From contig VFFE01009165.1 in assembly GCA_008921705.1 (NCBI GenBank), forward strand, positions 424,665 through 488,664: a stretch of DNA of 64,000 nt, given 5' to 3'. The position numbers were made by a program, and so were the translations under genes. Numbering within the stretch: position 1 is the first letter of the stretch; each line of letters begins with the position of its first letter. Source of the DNA: Burhinus oedicnemus (lineage: Eukaryota; Chordata; Aves; Charadriiformes; Burhinidae). Positions 13,741-27,200 of this stretch are shown here, in pieces. The notes beneath the pieces are model-generated. The model saw nothing but the letters and a program-made list of their open reading frames with translations. It made no database searches and was not told where the DNA came from.

Positions 13741-13929
13741 TGAATTCCTCTGCTGACCACTAATACAACAGAATCAACTGTCAAGATAGGTGGTCTCTCA
13801 TGTAATCACATTTGAAACCTTTGAGGCTCACTCTATATTAAAAACAACAGTTTAAATCCTACCCATAAACTTGCCAGAAGTTGCTACAGGTTTCTGCAGC
13901 ATCAGTTTAATAGTCTCGCTGTGTGATAC

Positions 13930-14090
13930 ACTACTTAATTAGAAGGTAGAACGCAGCTGCTGGAGCTTAAGCTTCTGTATCATCTCTACATGCAGCCCCT
14001 TTGCAAAGCCCGAGCCTGACTGTGACAATTGCACTGAGAGCTGTCCCCTTCTCACTTTTTCACAGCAGAGATGAAAAAGTCATGGGTACC
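13930..14090. promoter_or_regulatory. Possible conserved non-coding element (weak)
   Basis: This segment carries a homeodomain-type core (CTTAATTAG), E-box-like CAGCTG, balanced base composition and a hairpin at 14054-14080. In compact bird genomes such patches are often conserved enhancers, but no alignment was possible here, so this is a guess from motif density. It has no open frame of interest. Confidence 0.2.
14054..14080. other. Perfect 9-bp stem hairpin, 9-base loop
   Basis: ACTTTTTCA (14054-14062) is the exact reverse complement of TGAAAAAGT (14072-14080), separated by nine bases. This is probably chance at this length, though it falls inside the CNE-like patch at 13930-14090. Confidence 0.8.
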
Positions 14091-17000
14091 TCAGTTTTCC
14101 ATGTAGCTATGGCTAGCTGGAGCACCAACGAGATGCAGCGTGCTTATTCTAAGTGTTGAGAAACCAAGACACTGGTTTAAAAATAATGAGATACTATAGT
14201 TTCATTTCTTTGAATTTGTCTTCATGTTTTGTGCAAAGAGCATTTGTGTTTTAAAGTATTTCTTCAAAACCAAAAGAACTTCAGGTTTGGTGGGCTTCTT
14301 CAATGAGGGAGAAAGTATTTGTATAATCCCTTGAGTTCTATTTCGTGAACTCCAACAAAACATAACAATTCTGGTCAAGTTGCAAGGTACGAAAAAACCT
14401 CTCTTGTAAGCACCTTAAGTTCTGAGGATGTGGTCACGGAAAATCAGATATTGCCAATAGCATAGAAATTAAGAAAATATCTCATGTGGGAGAATGGAGA
14501 AATTTAAAATCCTATTGTAGCTGAAACTCTGGCAAATGATAAGACAAGTGAGCCAAGTTCAAAGAATGCTTGACTCCATACGCTCAAGCGATGAATGCTA
14601 GGCAGAAGGAAAATATTTAAGGTAATGTTATTTTGTACAGTTTTAGTCTATTTAATACTTTTCTGTTACCTCAGGCAGATAAAATGAGCTGTGAAGATAC
14701 AGTACTGTACTCTAGGTAAGAAAGCAAACTGGAATATAAAAGAAACATTTTGAAAGGATTGAAAAGAAAAATTCTATTCGGAGCCTGTTCTTAATGTGAA
14801 GAGAAGTCCAGCTAGCAAAGGGATTCACAACATAAAGCTGAAATAAGTTTACTCTGACAATATGGGACTAGACTGTGTTCAGCATGGCAACCAACAGAAG
14901 TTATGCAAGTTAGAAAAAGAAATGCACTGAATGCATTTTGTAAACTGGGTAATGTTCATCGTGAACAAAAAGGGCAACAGTACCACTAACTTAGATGAAC
15001 GCTTTGTAGCTGTAAGTGGATGCGGTTTCAGTGAAAGATGAGTTAACTACCAACCAAAAGCATGTAGGATAGCCTTTCCTTTAAAACAGAACATATAACA
15101 TAACAGTGAAATGCTGGGAAAACCTCAAAAAAGACACAAGTAAATTAAAATTCAGGCCACAAGGAGAAAAACTCCCACTAGAAGAGTGTGTGAACCACTG
15201 ATGACTAGGTATCAGCTCAGAAGACACATATAAAAGTGCTAAGGATAAGAGCATCCAGGGTTGGGTTAGAAGTCCATAAAGCCTTTCATCTCACAGAAAG
15301 GGTGTATGTGTTAGAGTAGCAAACAAATGCAGTAGGTGAAAAGCCTTTGATAGTGTCTTCTTGGGAAGAGAGTAATAATCAAGAACAGAACAGAAGAATT
15401 CAAGCTTCCCATACATTAAATTACTGGGGGAAAAAGAAATATAAAAACATTAATTAAAAAAGTAACATTTCTGTGAAGAAAAGAATCATGTATGTATAAA
15501 AGAAGGAAGGGAATTGAGTATAAGGCAAATGCAAAGTATTTGTGTACACTTAACAAATCATCAGAGTTCTGATGGGTACTACTTGAAAAAATGGGATCCA
15601 TGTTTGTCCATGCATCGCTTCTTAAATCTTTTAGTTTCTCACCCTGTCACTTAAGCAGCAAGGTGTTTCAAAGGGTTTCACAGGGAAAAAAGAAATCAAG
15701 GCACTGGGAAACCGGTTTCTCAGACACGGGGAGAACCAAATGAAGTGGTATAAAGAAGGACTGTTTTGGAAAGAGTTTGAGCTGCTGCATAAACAACAAT
15801 AAATCCAGGGTGCACTTCTAAGAAAGATTAAAACTGCAAGTTGTATAGTGAAAGCTGGGAAAAGACATGAATTCTGTGGCTATCTAAAAGGGTTCAGTGG
15901 TAAACTATGCAAAAAAAACCCCAAACAAAAAAACGCCTGCTTACTATAGTTGCTCAAAAGAGTAAGCTTAGTGTGCTATTTGGAATAGATACCCAGAGTA
16001 CATGAGAAACAATTCTTATTAAAGAATTTGAGAAATGAGAGTTAATTAAGCTGCAGCCAGGAAGGATGTGGAATATGGCATAATTAACCTTACTCTATTA
16101 CGCTTGTGCTGGCAGCTAGGTCCAGGAAGAAGGCTTAAAGTGAGCTGTACTGGACAGACTGGACAGCTTTAGGAAACAAAAAGCTTGTCTCAAACTACCG
16201 CTAGCCTGAATCTGGGAGTTTGTATACAAGTGTCGGGATAGTCTATTGCAGCTGTGGGCTTGCCTGTGAAGGAAACCATTGGTTAGGCCAAACATTTATT
16301 TGAACTCTGCTCCTTTTAAAATATATCTCAAAGAATTGGCTTGGGGGGCTTGAACCTCTTGCTAGGACAGAGTATAGCTGGAGTGGATGGGGGCTGAAGA
16401 TTGAAACTTTGGAACACTGAGACAATTATTTTGCTTTTCTATACAGTATTTTACCAAGTTCCTATACATTACAAGTGGGGCTGTATTTTTTTCTCCAGCT
16501 TTCTGGTGATGTAGAAGAAATGTGCCAGAATTCTCTTGCATGGACCTAGAAGCAGCAGGGCTAGATTTGTAACCCTGATCCATGGGCAAACTGTCTTCTG
16601 AGGAAAAGGACTCCTGCTAGATAGGCACATGCTACCCAAAGTATCTGCTTCTGCTATTTCAGCATTTGCGGGGCATAGCTGTTTCTAGTGTTCCAGCCAT
16701 AAGAGAAACCCAAAAGAAATAACATGCTGAGCTATAGATGGGTTGCTAGTTAGAAAAGTCAAGGAACTGTTGTCGTTTCCTACGTTTACAGAGCTGTATA
16801 CCTTATATATGAATACTACTTCAACAGCATGAAATGTGTCTATTGAATAAATGTTCATTAAAATAATAGAAACCCACCCCTGACAGCTCAGTGCTTTCAT
16901 CACTTTATGCCGAATTCAGGATAATAGTTTGTATCTGCTTTCACCTAACTACCAATCTGCCAGGCACTCTGACGTGAGCTTTTCTCAGTCCCTCCTGCAT

Positions 17001-18842
17001 GAGCTCTTTAAATCTGCTTTAAAGCTATAAGTACTTGGATATACATGTGTCCATGGTGGATAGGGCACCTATTTAAGTGCTTCACTAGATGACTAGTTAC
17101 TTGGACAAATGAGAGTGCTATTTTCTGTAGAGACCAAGAACACCTGTAACGATTGCAATCACTAGCACAAGTCAAAGCAACATCCCCCCCATCCCAGAGG
17201 TGAACACTGAATCCTGAACTTCACCCACATTCAGAGCATTTACTTTAGCTTCTCTTACCCAATATCTGGAGAGCTAGCCTTCCAGATATCTAGTTTCTAT
17301 AAAATCAAAGCTTTTCTAGCTGAAAATTTTCAGTAGATTAGATCCAAACTGATTAATTATTTGGGATGAACAAAGCAACATATTCTTGGTAAATGAACCA
17401 TTTGTCAATTACCTGCCTAGATCTACATGTGAATGTCTTACTCATGTTTTCATCCACAAAGGCAATAATCAAAACCTCCACAATAATGCTGCTCATGAGG
17501 TAAAGACCCTTACTCGTGTCAGGTGGTAACCACAACATGGCTTTCAAAGCTGTTTCCTTGAAAGTTGTGTCTAGCAAATAAGAAGTTCCTTCAAGGATTT
17601 GAAATCTAAAGGGACAAACAAAAACCCAAAAGTTGAGAATGCCAGCCTGCTCCATTTGAACTTCACTGTTTTGTAGAAGTGTTCAGCTGTAAGTCTCCTG
17701 ACAGGGAGTTTGGTGCACTGTAAAAGCTCTACCAGGAGAAATGACGATACATACTGGCAAATGATACAAAGTGAAAGGAATTGAAAGCTCATGGGAGGAA
17801 ATGATGACAGATGGATTCAAGAGCAGAGCTGAGAATTTGGCACTTGAGGCAAAGCCTAAATGAATTGTGAAAGTCTCCTACAGTAAAGGATGCAGCTGTC
17901 TCATGTTATCCACCTAATCTTCCATCTCCAGGAGCAAAAGATCTTTAATGAATGGTGCCAAACTTGTTCTCGTTGTCTTGCATGTGTTGAACAGCACTCA
18001 TAATATGGAATCTGTCCAGTATTTCTCTTTCTAAATATTTTAAGTCAGTCTTCCTCAGACTTCCTGTGGTCTTCCTCTGGGGGGAAGTTGTCCATTCGCC
18101 AACCTCATCTTTGCTGAGGAAGCTACACACAGTGTTAGGTCCACCACTAATGTTCTTACATTGTAATTAAAAAAATCAAACAACTGATAATGCATATTCT
18201 GTTCTTCCTAATTGCTTCAAGATCTTCTATTTCTACAATACCAATACCAGCTAAAACTGAACTTTGGATAAATCACTAACAGGACTACAGTTGGGCCACA
18301 TAGAGTGTTCACCTCATTGTTTTGATAGAGTGATTAAAGGGGTGTAATTCAAGATCAGGGTTTTCTTGGAGCTGAGGGTACTTTTCACAATATTGATCCA
18401 ACTATCTTATATGCTGGTAGCTCTGGGTATTCCTGCTGTTGTCAAGACAGAACATTTGCAATAATATATATGGTATTCTGAAAACTAGCAGGTTATTAAT
18501 CAGAGATAAAGGACTGTCTTAAGCCATATAAGAGAAATACACCATGTGTTTTCTTGTTCTTGTTAGTAAATACTAGTCTGGATTCTGTCTAAACTCTTGG
18601 TCAGTGCTTGGCTCAATTCTTGGCTCAAATGGAGGGAGGATGATGTCAAATGCAGTTTCCTGCAGCAAGTGCTTCTCCCTGAGCTTTGAGAACTTACCCC
18701 TTTCTTTTTTAAAAATTTAAATAGAAAACAGTCTCTTGACTGGGTTTGAGTTTATCTAATTCAGTGATGGCATAGCATATGTTGTTAATATAGCTTTTAA
18801 TTTTATGCATCTAATTTATTGGTACCCAGTCTCCTCCCTCTT

Positions 18843-18862
18843 GACTGTGCACATGCACAGTC
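18843..18862. other. 20-bp near-perfect palindrome GACTGTGCA..TGCACAGTC
   Basis: Nine-base arms GACTGTGCA (18843-18851) and TGCACAGTC (18854-18862) flank a central CA. It is symmetric enough to bind a dimeric protein, but it matches no site I can name with confidence. Confidence 0.8.
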
Positions 18863-21089
18863 TAGATATATTGAGGACACAAAAATAAAAATGTTATCAC
18901 AGGTGGTGATCTCCTTTTGGCCAGCATATTAAAGCTTCTTGCCTAGATACGTAGGTAGCAAATTTGTGTGAGTAAATAGCATATTTATTTAGCATCTTTG
19001 GTATTTGGAAAACCCCACATAACACATATAGCGTTAGTATCATTTTTCATGAAGACCCCCAGGGTCAGGAAAGGCTATGGCAACTCTGAGCACTCGTGAC
19101 AGAATCTTTAAATGACTAGCAGAATGTACAACAAGTTACAAGTCTGCTTGTTTTGAGAGGAGGGTTGGCCAGAAAACAAGAATTCTATTTGCAAAACTAT
19201 TTGAGGTTTAAAATATATACCAATTTTGCAATGGAACATTCACATGACCTTTTAGAATTTCTTATATGTATTGATTCATTCTGGCATAACTAATAACTTG
19301 TTGGGTAGAAAACTTTTCTTGGTCTATGGGGGATTTCATACTCAAAGTTTCTTTCCTCTAGAATATGATGTTTTTCTTTTCTATCTTTCTTAATATAGGT
19401 ATTTTTTATACATATGAAATGGACAAAATGGTACAGCTCTTATAGAACAGAAAAATTTGAGCCAGGCAGTAGACTGAGTCTGAAGCCTGAGTCACCCACA
19501 ACCACTTCAAGCAGTCAGGCTCTTTAACTATTTTGGATAAGGCTCTCTGATTTTGACTAGCAAGTCCATTTCAGACTGAAAAAATCCACCCAATAATGCT
19601 GACACTAAAACTCGTAAATTGATTTGATAAATTGTCAATATCTACAGAATTTTCAAAGCTCTTGATCAACTCGGCAGTGATTGTCTTCTGTAATCATAGT
19701 TAAGCTAGACTTAAGAAATTGCTATTTTTTAAAGGATTTTTTTAAAAAGTCAGTCTGTTTTCCTTCTAGTTTAACATACCTCGAAAAATACAGAGGACAG
19801 TTCTTGTCCAAACACAAGACTTGTAATTACTGCAATCCAAGACCGGAAATTGATTAAACTATGCTTATAAAGTCAGTATGAAAGTGCATCATCCAAGACT
19901 TATATCTTTCTCTTCCTTGCTACACTCAAGAAAGTTTTCTTTCCAGTTGTTGACTGGTATAGATTTATTGCTGAGACTGTGAGGAAAGAAAAGAACTACT
20001 TAGAAATTATAACCTGCATTAGCTTTATAGTTTATAAATTCTTTTAAACACACTGTAAGCATTCAGTATCCAAAATGTTCATGTCTTCTGAAAAACTGTC
20101 TCCTAAAAAAACCTAATATTGGTCTTTAATTGTGGGTGTGGAATACTTTGCCGTTCTGGCTCTGACCTGAACTCTATTACACCTAGTGATACTCAAGCAC
20201 TGACATACGAATACACCCTCCCATCAGCATCCTATTTCTATTTGGCCCAGTCAACTCTTAGAAAAACAAATATTTCTAAACCAGCACAATTTTCCTTGAT
20301 TCTGGCATGAAATAACTGAGCCACAGCATCTGATGGTGTGAAAGCACTCTGCTTTCCCTGCCTTGCCCATGTCAAGCGTCAGTCTTCCACATGTTTTCGT
20401 GACACAGTCTTGTAGGAGTCAGCAGAGTGCTGTATAGACTTTGGCCCGAACAGCTGGATGACTGACTGAATCTGCTCACTGACTTCAAATCACATGTTAT
20501 CAGTGAAACCTTTGCTGCTGTGTTTCCTTTCATTGTGTCCTTAAGCTGACCATTTCCTGCTCATGTCCTTTAAGCAGAGAATATACAGAAGATCAGGGTC
20601 AGCCCCGATGCTGCAAACGCTTCACTTATGGTTTGGGAAGATAAAGCTGTTGTTTTAATAAGGTTTGAACAAACATAAAAGTTGCCTACACTTCTTTTTT
20701 TCTAATACAGTCACAAAGAACTGATCATAAAAATTTCCTTCATCATCAATTTTCAGCCAATATTGAACTGATTTTTTTAAAGGTGGTGTGTGGTTCCAGC
20801 TGTGATAAATGCAAGCTATTGCAATCTGGTGGAGGAACCAGAATGTTTTTTAATGACCCTACACTGTAATCTAAGCCAAGCAAATATAATGATTCACCCA
20901 GGGAAGATAAATTATTGCCTGGAAAAATGCCAAAGCATTTTAATTTGTAACTCCAACATGTCTCTCTTGGAACTCATTGTAAAGTGTCTGGGATACGAAG
21001 TATTTTCCAAATTGTTATATAACTTCATAATTCACAGTGGTTTTTTTCCCCTTCCTCATCCAGCACACACATACATATGCTTAATTTAG

Positions 21090-21480
21090 ACCAAAAAAAA
21101 TTGCTTTAAATAGCCACCTGAAAAGCCCTTTGCTATAAACCCATGGGAAAAGAAACAATTACCTTAGTTGTGATTGTCAATAACAGTCAAGATTTGAAGT
21201 TGGAGCTGCAGCAGGTGTCAGGGGGCCACTTGTCACCACAGCTTGGAAATGTGACAAATTGTCAGAACCGGTTGGATGTCCTAGGCTGTTATTAGCCATC
21301 TGTTCGCAGCTCTGGGCGGGTCAGCTGCCTGGACTTGACCAAAGCCACCCCTTAATTAGAGAATTTACAATTCCAGGCAATTTAGAGCTGATTTTATTTA
21401 TTGTTTGTAAAAGGAAGATGCGTCACACAGCGCAGGGCAGACTTGTTTCCGGGACTTTGTGGGAACTGTGGTATACAATT
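21090..21480. promoter_or_regulatory. Possible conserved non-coding element (weak)
   Basis: Compared with its neighbours this stretch is less AT-simple and is packed with factor-like words: ACCACAG (RUNX-like) near 21236, CTTAATTAG (homeodomain-type) near 21350, TGCGTCA (AP-1/CRE-like) near 21419 and a CAGGGGGC core, weakly CTCF-like, near 21217. It has no open frame worth calling beyond one of 74 codons. Conservation was not tested, so this is an inference from texture only. Confidence 0.25.
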
Positions 21481-23970
21481 TAGGATCCTGCTGCTGGAGT
21501 CTCCCCCAGCCACAAAGTGAGCGGGAGTCTGTGGGCTGCTCCAACTACCTTCACTTTCTGTAACCTTTTTTCTAACATGTCAGGACTTTCAGCTGTGTAG
21601 GAGAAGCTACTGTTTGCCTGTTTATGTTCGGTGTATGTCGTCCTTATAGACGCAAGGTTTCGATGTAACCAGACACGGGGTCACTCTTGCAAAGCCCTTC
21701 CTCAGCTCCTGGTGCTCACAAGTGCTCATCTTTGTTCCTGTAACAGTTCCCAGAGAATTCATTCAGTCCTCAGAAATTTTCAAGGCCAGTGACTTAAGAA
21801 AGAGTAGGATACTATTGTGTCTCATTCCTCTAGCAGAATATTAAAGTTTCAGCATGTTTCTCACATTTCCAAGGCCAAATAAGTACTTGAAAATAGGATA
21901 GAAAGAACTGTATTTTGACAGCTCTAACAGGCTTTGCCTTTTTTCTCTGAAACACATTTGAAAACACTCTTGTAGCTAATTGGAGTTACTCTGCATGCCA
22001 AGGGAAGTTCTGATGAGGTAAGGATAAGGTTAAACAAAAATAAATTATTTTATTGCATTGTTAGCTTTGTTAGCTATCTACAATATTTTCTGATATTCAT
22101 TAGTATAGAAGGATATTAATAATTCCACTTATATTTTTAAAAATTTCTTAGTGTACTAATGTGTCTTTTAAGAAATTAATGGCACACTTAAAACCCCTGA
22201 AAAATCATGTGATTAATATTTTATTGTACTAGAACAGAGAGAAGTAAAATTTGGTGCATCTAATTCTCACTTTTTGTGCTATTGGTTTTCTTCTTGGGAA
22301 GAAGTGTGGGCAATGCAGATGATCTAATACATTTTACATTCTTCTATTGCTTATAATATACTTTCCCTATTAAATAATAAAATGGACCGGAACACATACT
22401 GTGCCTTGGAATGTGATTCAAGCTCACTCTCACACCTCTTTCCCATAACTGGCCAGCGCTACAGTTGAAAATAGCTATCGTGAACTGAAATGACTCTTTA
22501 CTGTCACCTCCTCCTTCTGTGATTACAGTCTTCAGAGTTCTGTCATGGTATACTAACGCCATATGAACTGACATGTTCACTGTAATTTCGGATGGAAGAT
22601 TGAGCAAGAGAAAGCTCTCCTATTCAGGAATGTTGTATAGGACACATTTCTAGAATGAGCCCGGATTGCTCATTCTACTTCTACTATAATGCACCTCTGG
22701 AGAGGTCATAAAAGTTTTAAAAATCAACAAAACAACAGTTTATATATTTTGTATATGATGTGTATCAAAATATAACATGGGCAATTCTGACTTCAGAGAG
22801 TATAGTTCCATTGAGAGTTTCTGCTAGGATCACGATACGAATCTCGAGTGGGTTGCACAGTTTAAAGAATGTTTAGATAGAATTCAGGCCCTTAGCTAAA
22901 GGCATCCATCTTTTACTCTGACAGTGAATGGATTAGACCTATATCGCCTGTACCTGTATGGCTCCGAACACATCCTACCTAGCTCTCAGCGCAAGTCTTG
23001 TTTTTGTGAAATTATATGCAAGACTTGGTGGCCTTTTCTGTAGGGGTTGAAAGGCACAGATTTCTTTGAAGTGGCATTTTTTTCCTCACTGAAGTTACTC
23101 TTGTTTCCCACCTCTTCCTGTGCAACTCGTTGTCAGCTTTCTTTAGCGTTCACAGAAACAGGTGCTGGGAAATTTCCATTTGCCTGCACTATTAATGCTG
23201 TGGTAGCAGAGTGTGACCACTACGCTATCACGTATCAAGCCAGCCAGGTTTTCCTTGGAAGGTAAGGCGAATGGTGGTTTGAAGAGCAAACACTGCCCCA
23301 ACAGCTGCCTGCCCGCCCTCAGCCCAGCACCCAGAACCTATTGCTTTACACTGGGATGGAGAGCAGAGAGCCAGCAGCTGCTGCCAAGGGGAGGAGAGAT
23401 GCCGTCTGCACTTTGGTTAGTGGTGGATGAGGATAAATTTGGCAGCCAGTGGAAGAAGGAGGGAAAGGGCCAGGCTGGACTGCCCTTGTAACTGCACTGT
23501 ATTGTAGACCATGCAAGTCTGAGCTGAGCTGTCTGCTGTAAAACAGTGGCTGTCACGATGGCAGTTCTTGCCCGAGTGATGGTCTACTGAACTGTACGTA
23601 ATGGATAAAGAATGTTATGCTAAGTTGGTGTCCTAAAGTACAGGTGTCATGATGACATGCTGACATGCTCAGCTCTGGGTTGAGTGTTTAGGTGCTCTTA
23701 ATTTATACTTTCGCTGTGGCTTTTCCTGTTTTCCATTCCTATAAGGAAATTAATTTCAGAAACCTTTGTGTTCACATCAGCGAATCTTTTTTGTGGAAAA
23801 GGAAAAGATGAAAGGTAGCTTAGAAAAGTGCAAATTGAACTATATTTCACTACTGAAGCTTTTCATTATTTTAATATTCACCCATATTGTTGTGTTACTT
23901 ATATTTATTGTGGGTTTTGCCATATGGTGGTAGAAAAGAGTATGTTCAATGAAACTTTCTTTAGGAAAAA

Positions 23971-24271
23971 TTAGTTGCAAAAGAAGGTTGGTGATAGGAT
24001 GAGGGGTAACGGTTTTAAACTGAAAGAGGGTAGATGTAGATTAGATACTAGGAAGAAATTCTTTACTCTGAGGGTGGTGAGGCACTGGAACAGGTTGCCC
24101 AGGGAAGCTGTGGAGGCCCCATCCCCGGAAGTGTTCAAGGCCAGGTTGGATGGGGCTTTGAGCAACCTGATCAAGTGAGAGATGTCCCTGCCCATGGCAG
24201 GGGGGTTGGAACTAGATGATCTTTAAGGTCCCTTCCAACCTAAACCATTCTTTGATTCTATGATTCTATGG
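23971..24271 (+). mobile_element. CR1 LINE 3' end, 5'-truncated
   Basis: This is the tail of a chicken-repeat-1 (CR1) non-LTR retrotransposon. The segment starts abruptly near 23971, which is 5' truncation, usual for CR1. It holds the last codons of the second ORF (listed separately), then a short 3' UTR with the familiar AGGGGGGTTGGAACTAGATG and GGTCCCTTCCAACC blocks. It ends with an imperfect octamer array (ATTCTTTG, then ATTCTATG twice) at about 24249-24270. CR1 ends in such octamers instead of poly-A and makes no clear target-site duplication. The 3' UTR words look well preserved, so this is not one of the oldest copies. I cannot assign the subfamily. Confidence 0.95.
23975..24178 (+). 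pseudogene. CR1 ORF2 C-terminal fragment (reverse transcriptase ORF)
   Basis: An open frame of 67 codons with the pattern [20 protein letters not shown] followed by [10 protein letters not shown]. This is the characteristic C-terminus of the CR1 ORF2 polyprotein (endonuclease plus reverse transcriptase), which in bird CR1s ends in a short ALSNL-type tail. The frame is unbroken to its natural TGA at 24176-24178. Everything upstream, including the endonuclease and the catalytic reverse-transcriptase motifs, is missing, so the copy cannot move on its own. The first ATG is simply the first in the remaining frame, not a true start. The many published CR1 copies with the same tail make the identification secure. 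Confidence 0.93.
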
Positions 24272-27200
24272 TAAGGTTCCCAACAAAATTCTATAGTTTT
24301 GTACTAATATATTCTACAGCTTTTTACTAATACATGAGGTGAATGACAGCTTCCATCTCTAACCTTTTGTTCTGTCTAGGTACTCTCAGCTTGTTCTAAA
24401 TAGTAATGGAGAAAATCAGAGATGTATGTAAAGCACATAGTATTCAGATGCCTATGTAACAGTATTTGAATATCTTGGACCTTCCTGGGGAAACCAAGGA
24501 GGGAAGAAGTTTATAAGTATGTATCAGATCAGAAATAGTAAATGAATTCTCACTTGTATGACACTTGCTAAGAAGCTGAGATTGAATTATTCAGTCTACA
24601 TAACCTGTGTGACTTTCAAAAAAGTTTACAAAATTTTCCTAAATTTTAGAAAAGCTTATTTCAATGGAAACCAGACAAAAAAGAGTACATCACATAGAAG
24701 AAGTAACTGTTGTCTTGCCTTAGTGGGTGTAGTAGTATATGTATGTTTTAATTCACAGGAATCCACAGAAGTACACTCACTTAAAATCAGTATGATTGAC
24801 CTGAACTGTAATTGGATGTTTTTGTTCTTGATTTCTAAATTAATAATACAAAGTAATTTTTTCTGCTCTGCTGTTAGTGGTTGGAAAACAGTCCAGAGGA
24901 AAGAAAAAATTAATATATACAGATAGAGGTGGGAGAGGTAAGTTCATGTTATGTGTGTGTATGTATGTTAAACTCAGTGTCTTTTATTTAAAAATTAAAA
25001 TTAAAAAAATTCTTTTTTGTTATGTAGTAAGTAGAAGTTTGTCTGCTTTTAAAGATCTGTTTAATAAAACATTCTGACTTAATTGGAGCAAGGAGTGTCC
25101 AAAGTCTTCTTTTGTCTGTTGAAGGACAACTAATTTGTAATACACTCTCCCCTCAGAGGGAGACGATTTATATTTCCTAGTAATAGCGGAATGTCTGGAC
25201 CACAGAATGAGTCTTACAAGCCCTGTTTTGAAGAAAACACTGCCAGTACTGGATTGTCACAGTACTGTTTCCTTTTTCTTCTGTTTTTCATGCATTATTT
25301 GGAAGGGAGGATCACACAGCATAGGGAACAGTGGTGTACCATAACCACCACTGAAATAACTACAGTCTGTGAAAAAGTGAGCACAAGGAAATGGAAGATA
25401 TTCAGGTTGGAATTACTGAGGATTTACCCTCCAAAGGTTGCATAAATGTTCATGTTGGTTTTCATTGTAGTCATAGTGGGTTTCCAGTTCCTGCTCTGAT
25501 CTAGTATCGCAATTAGATGGATACTCATTGGATGTTACTGGTCACTGGTTATGCTTGAGTGTTATCCAAACACAGCCAGTTAAGTACCTGTTATTAGTTG
25601 TTCTTTTTATGTGCCAAAAACATAGTTTGATCTGCTCAGAGTCCATAAATATAAATATCAAATTTTAAGGCTTTTACTCTGAAGTTCAGAGCTTTTAGAC
25701 AGTAAAACAATTTTTCTTTTGAATCTTGGTCATCCATTTTCAAATCTAGGTGTGAGGAACTTTTCTGGGGAAGAGCTAAGTTTCATTATTAAAAGCAACG
25801 AAGATTTCCTCTGTCAATCAAATTCAGCATGCTAGCAATCAAGGAAAAACAAAAATTATAACAGCATCAAACTATGCCACCAGAGTTAAGCGCTAATTGG
25901 CCTATTTCTAAGTTGTGACTTGTTACTTGGCTATGTCTGTCAGGTTAGGCTGAAAGAATACTAAACATGGCATGAAATCTCTGCTGGGAAGTTATTTGTT
26001 TTTTTTGTTATTTTTAACTGTTAAATTTGCAGTAGTAAAAAAGTAAAGAAGTTCACATTTCATAATTGTGTTCTCTCTTTCAAATAAGATCCATATTGAA
26101 GGTTTCAAAGTTTATTAACATCTGCCAATAATTTGGACTTTAAATATGGATTGACCATAGCGTAATAAAATAAATCAATGAGCAAGGAAAGTAAAGTATT
26201 ATAAATGTCTCCATGTGGTGATTATGTTTACTAGGATATTTACATATGAATAGGTCTATCTGTATGCAAAAACATACCTTGAGCTGCACAAATTATTCAC
26301 AAATGCATTTTATGAATTGAACCTCATTACCCAAAATGATGCTGATCCAAAACCATCTTGCACTGTATTTTGCTCTTGCATCCTTGTACTTTGAATTCTT
26401 ATATTTAACAACCATTGCAGATGGCAATTAAGCACTTAAGCATTGGTAGCACCTCAGATCAGTATACGTATTTCAGAGCTATGCACGTTGTGCTACTCTT
26501 ACATGATGGGGAAGGATTTTCAGTCCTGGATGTCTTTCTTTTCATGAATTTGAGCTGAAGCATTCTCCATATTCAAACACAGGCTCTTTTATTCTCCTTT
26601 GGTAGTTTAATTACATACTTGTCTTCTCCCCAAATATCTAATTTCATTGAAATTGTTAGTAATTCTATCTTAACATATGCAGATATATTGGGGAAAATAC
26701 ACTGAATGTCTGGACTTGTTAGTGAATTGGAAAACTGATGTCAAATTTATCTTTTGAAAAGTGCGAATTGTGAGTTTAAGTGTAAAAAGGATGATTTAAA
26801 TTGTCTGGTTAATTCAAGTCCCTTGAACCAGTTCCAGTCATCTTGTCATTTTTAAAACCTTTGCTAAGATGAAAAGGTTTTCATTAAGAAATGCACTGGG
26901 CAAATTTTGCTTAAACTGTCAATAATAGCAGCTGCTTTTCCTTTATGAATTATCTGTAAAGTAAGACACATTTTGGAGCTTTCAATAGAGAAGAAATTGT
27001 ATTACTTGCTATAGTGGCAAGTTTTCCATTTCACTGTGTAGTGCCACTTAAGAGTCATCCTGTCGCCTCCCAGAAACACATTTGCACAACAATTGTTTAA
27101 ATGCAAAATAATAGGACAGGGACTTCTGTATTCCTACTTTGTCTGAGTGTGATGTAGCAGATGAAATAAGAGTGTACTGGATGACTAGCTGACCCTCTGT

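Larger units (their letters stand above)
13741..23970. other. Non-coding DNA with two CNE-like patches
   Basis: No protein-coding gene is supported; frames reach at most 100 codons (minus strand, 17353-17655), and a second minus-strand frame overlaps it. Two patches look denser in transcription-factor-like words than their surroundings: 13930-14090 and 21090-21480, both listed separately. A 20-bp near-palindrome at 18843-18862 and a 9-bp hairpin at 14054-14080 are also listed separately. A short G+C-richer segment at about 23260-23480 has frames on both strands and no recognisable product. Confidence 0.5.

Noticed and set aside
17353..17792. Overlapping minus-strand frames of 100 and 73 codons
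   Set aside because: Different phases over shared bases, no domain and no splice context; chance frames in AT-rich DNA.
20343..20431. 11-bp inverted repeat AGCACTCTGCT/AGCAGAGTGCT with a 67-base spacer, of microRNA-precursor size
   Set aside because: Pairing outside the 11 bp is poor (about five more pairs), and one such match is expected by chance in the window. No known microRNA seed was recognised.
21217..21228. CAGGGGGC as a CTCF site
   Set aside because: The core fits but the upstream half of the consensus does not; too weak without binding or conservation data.
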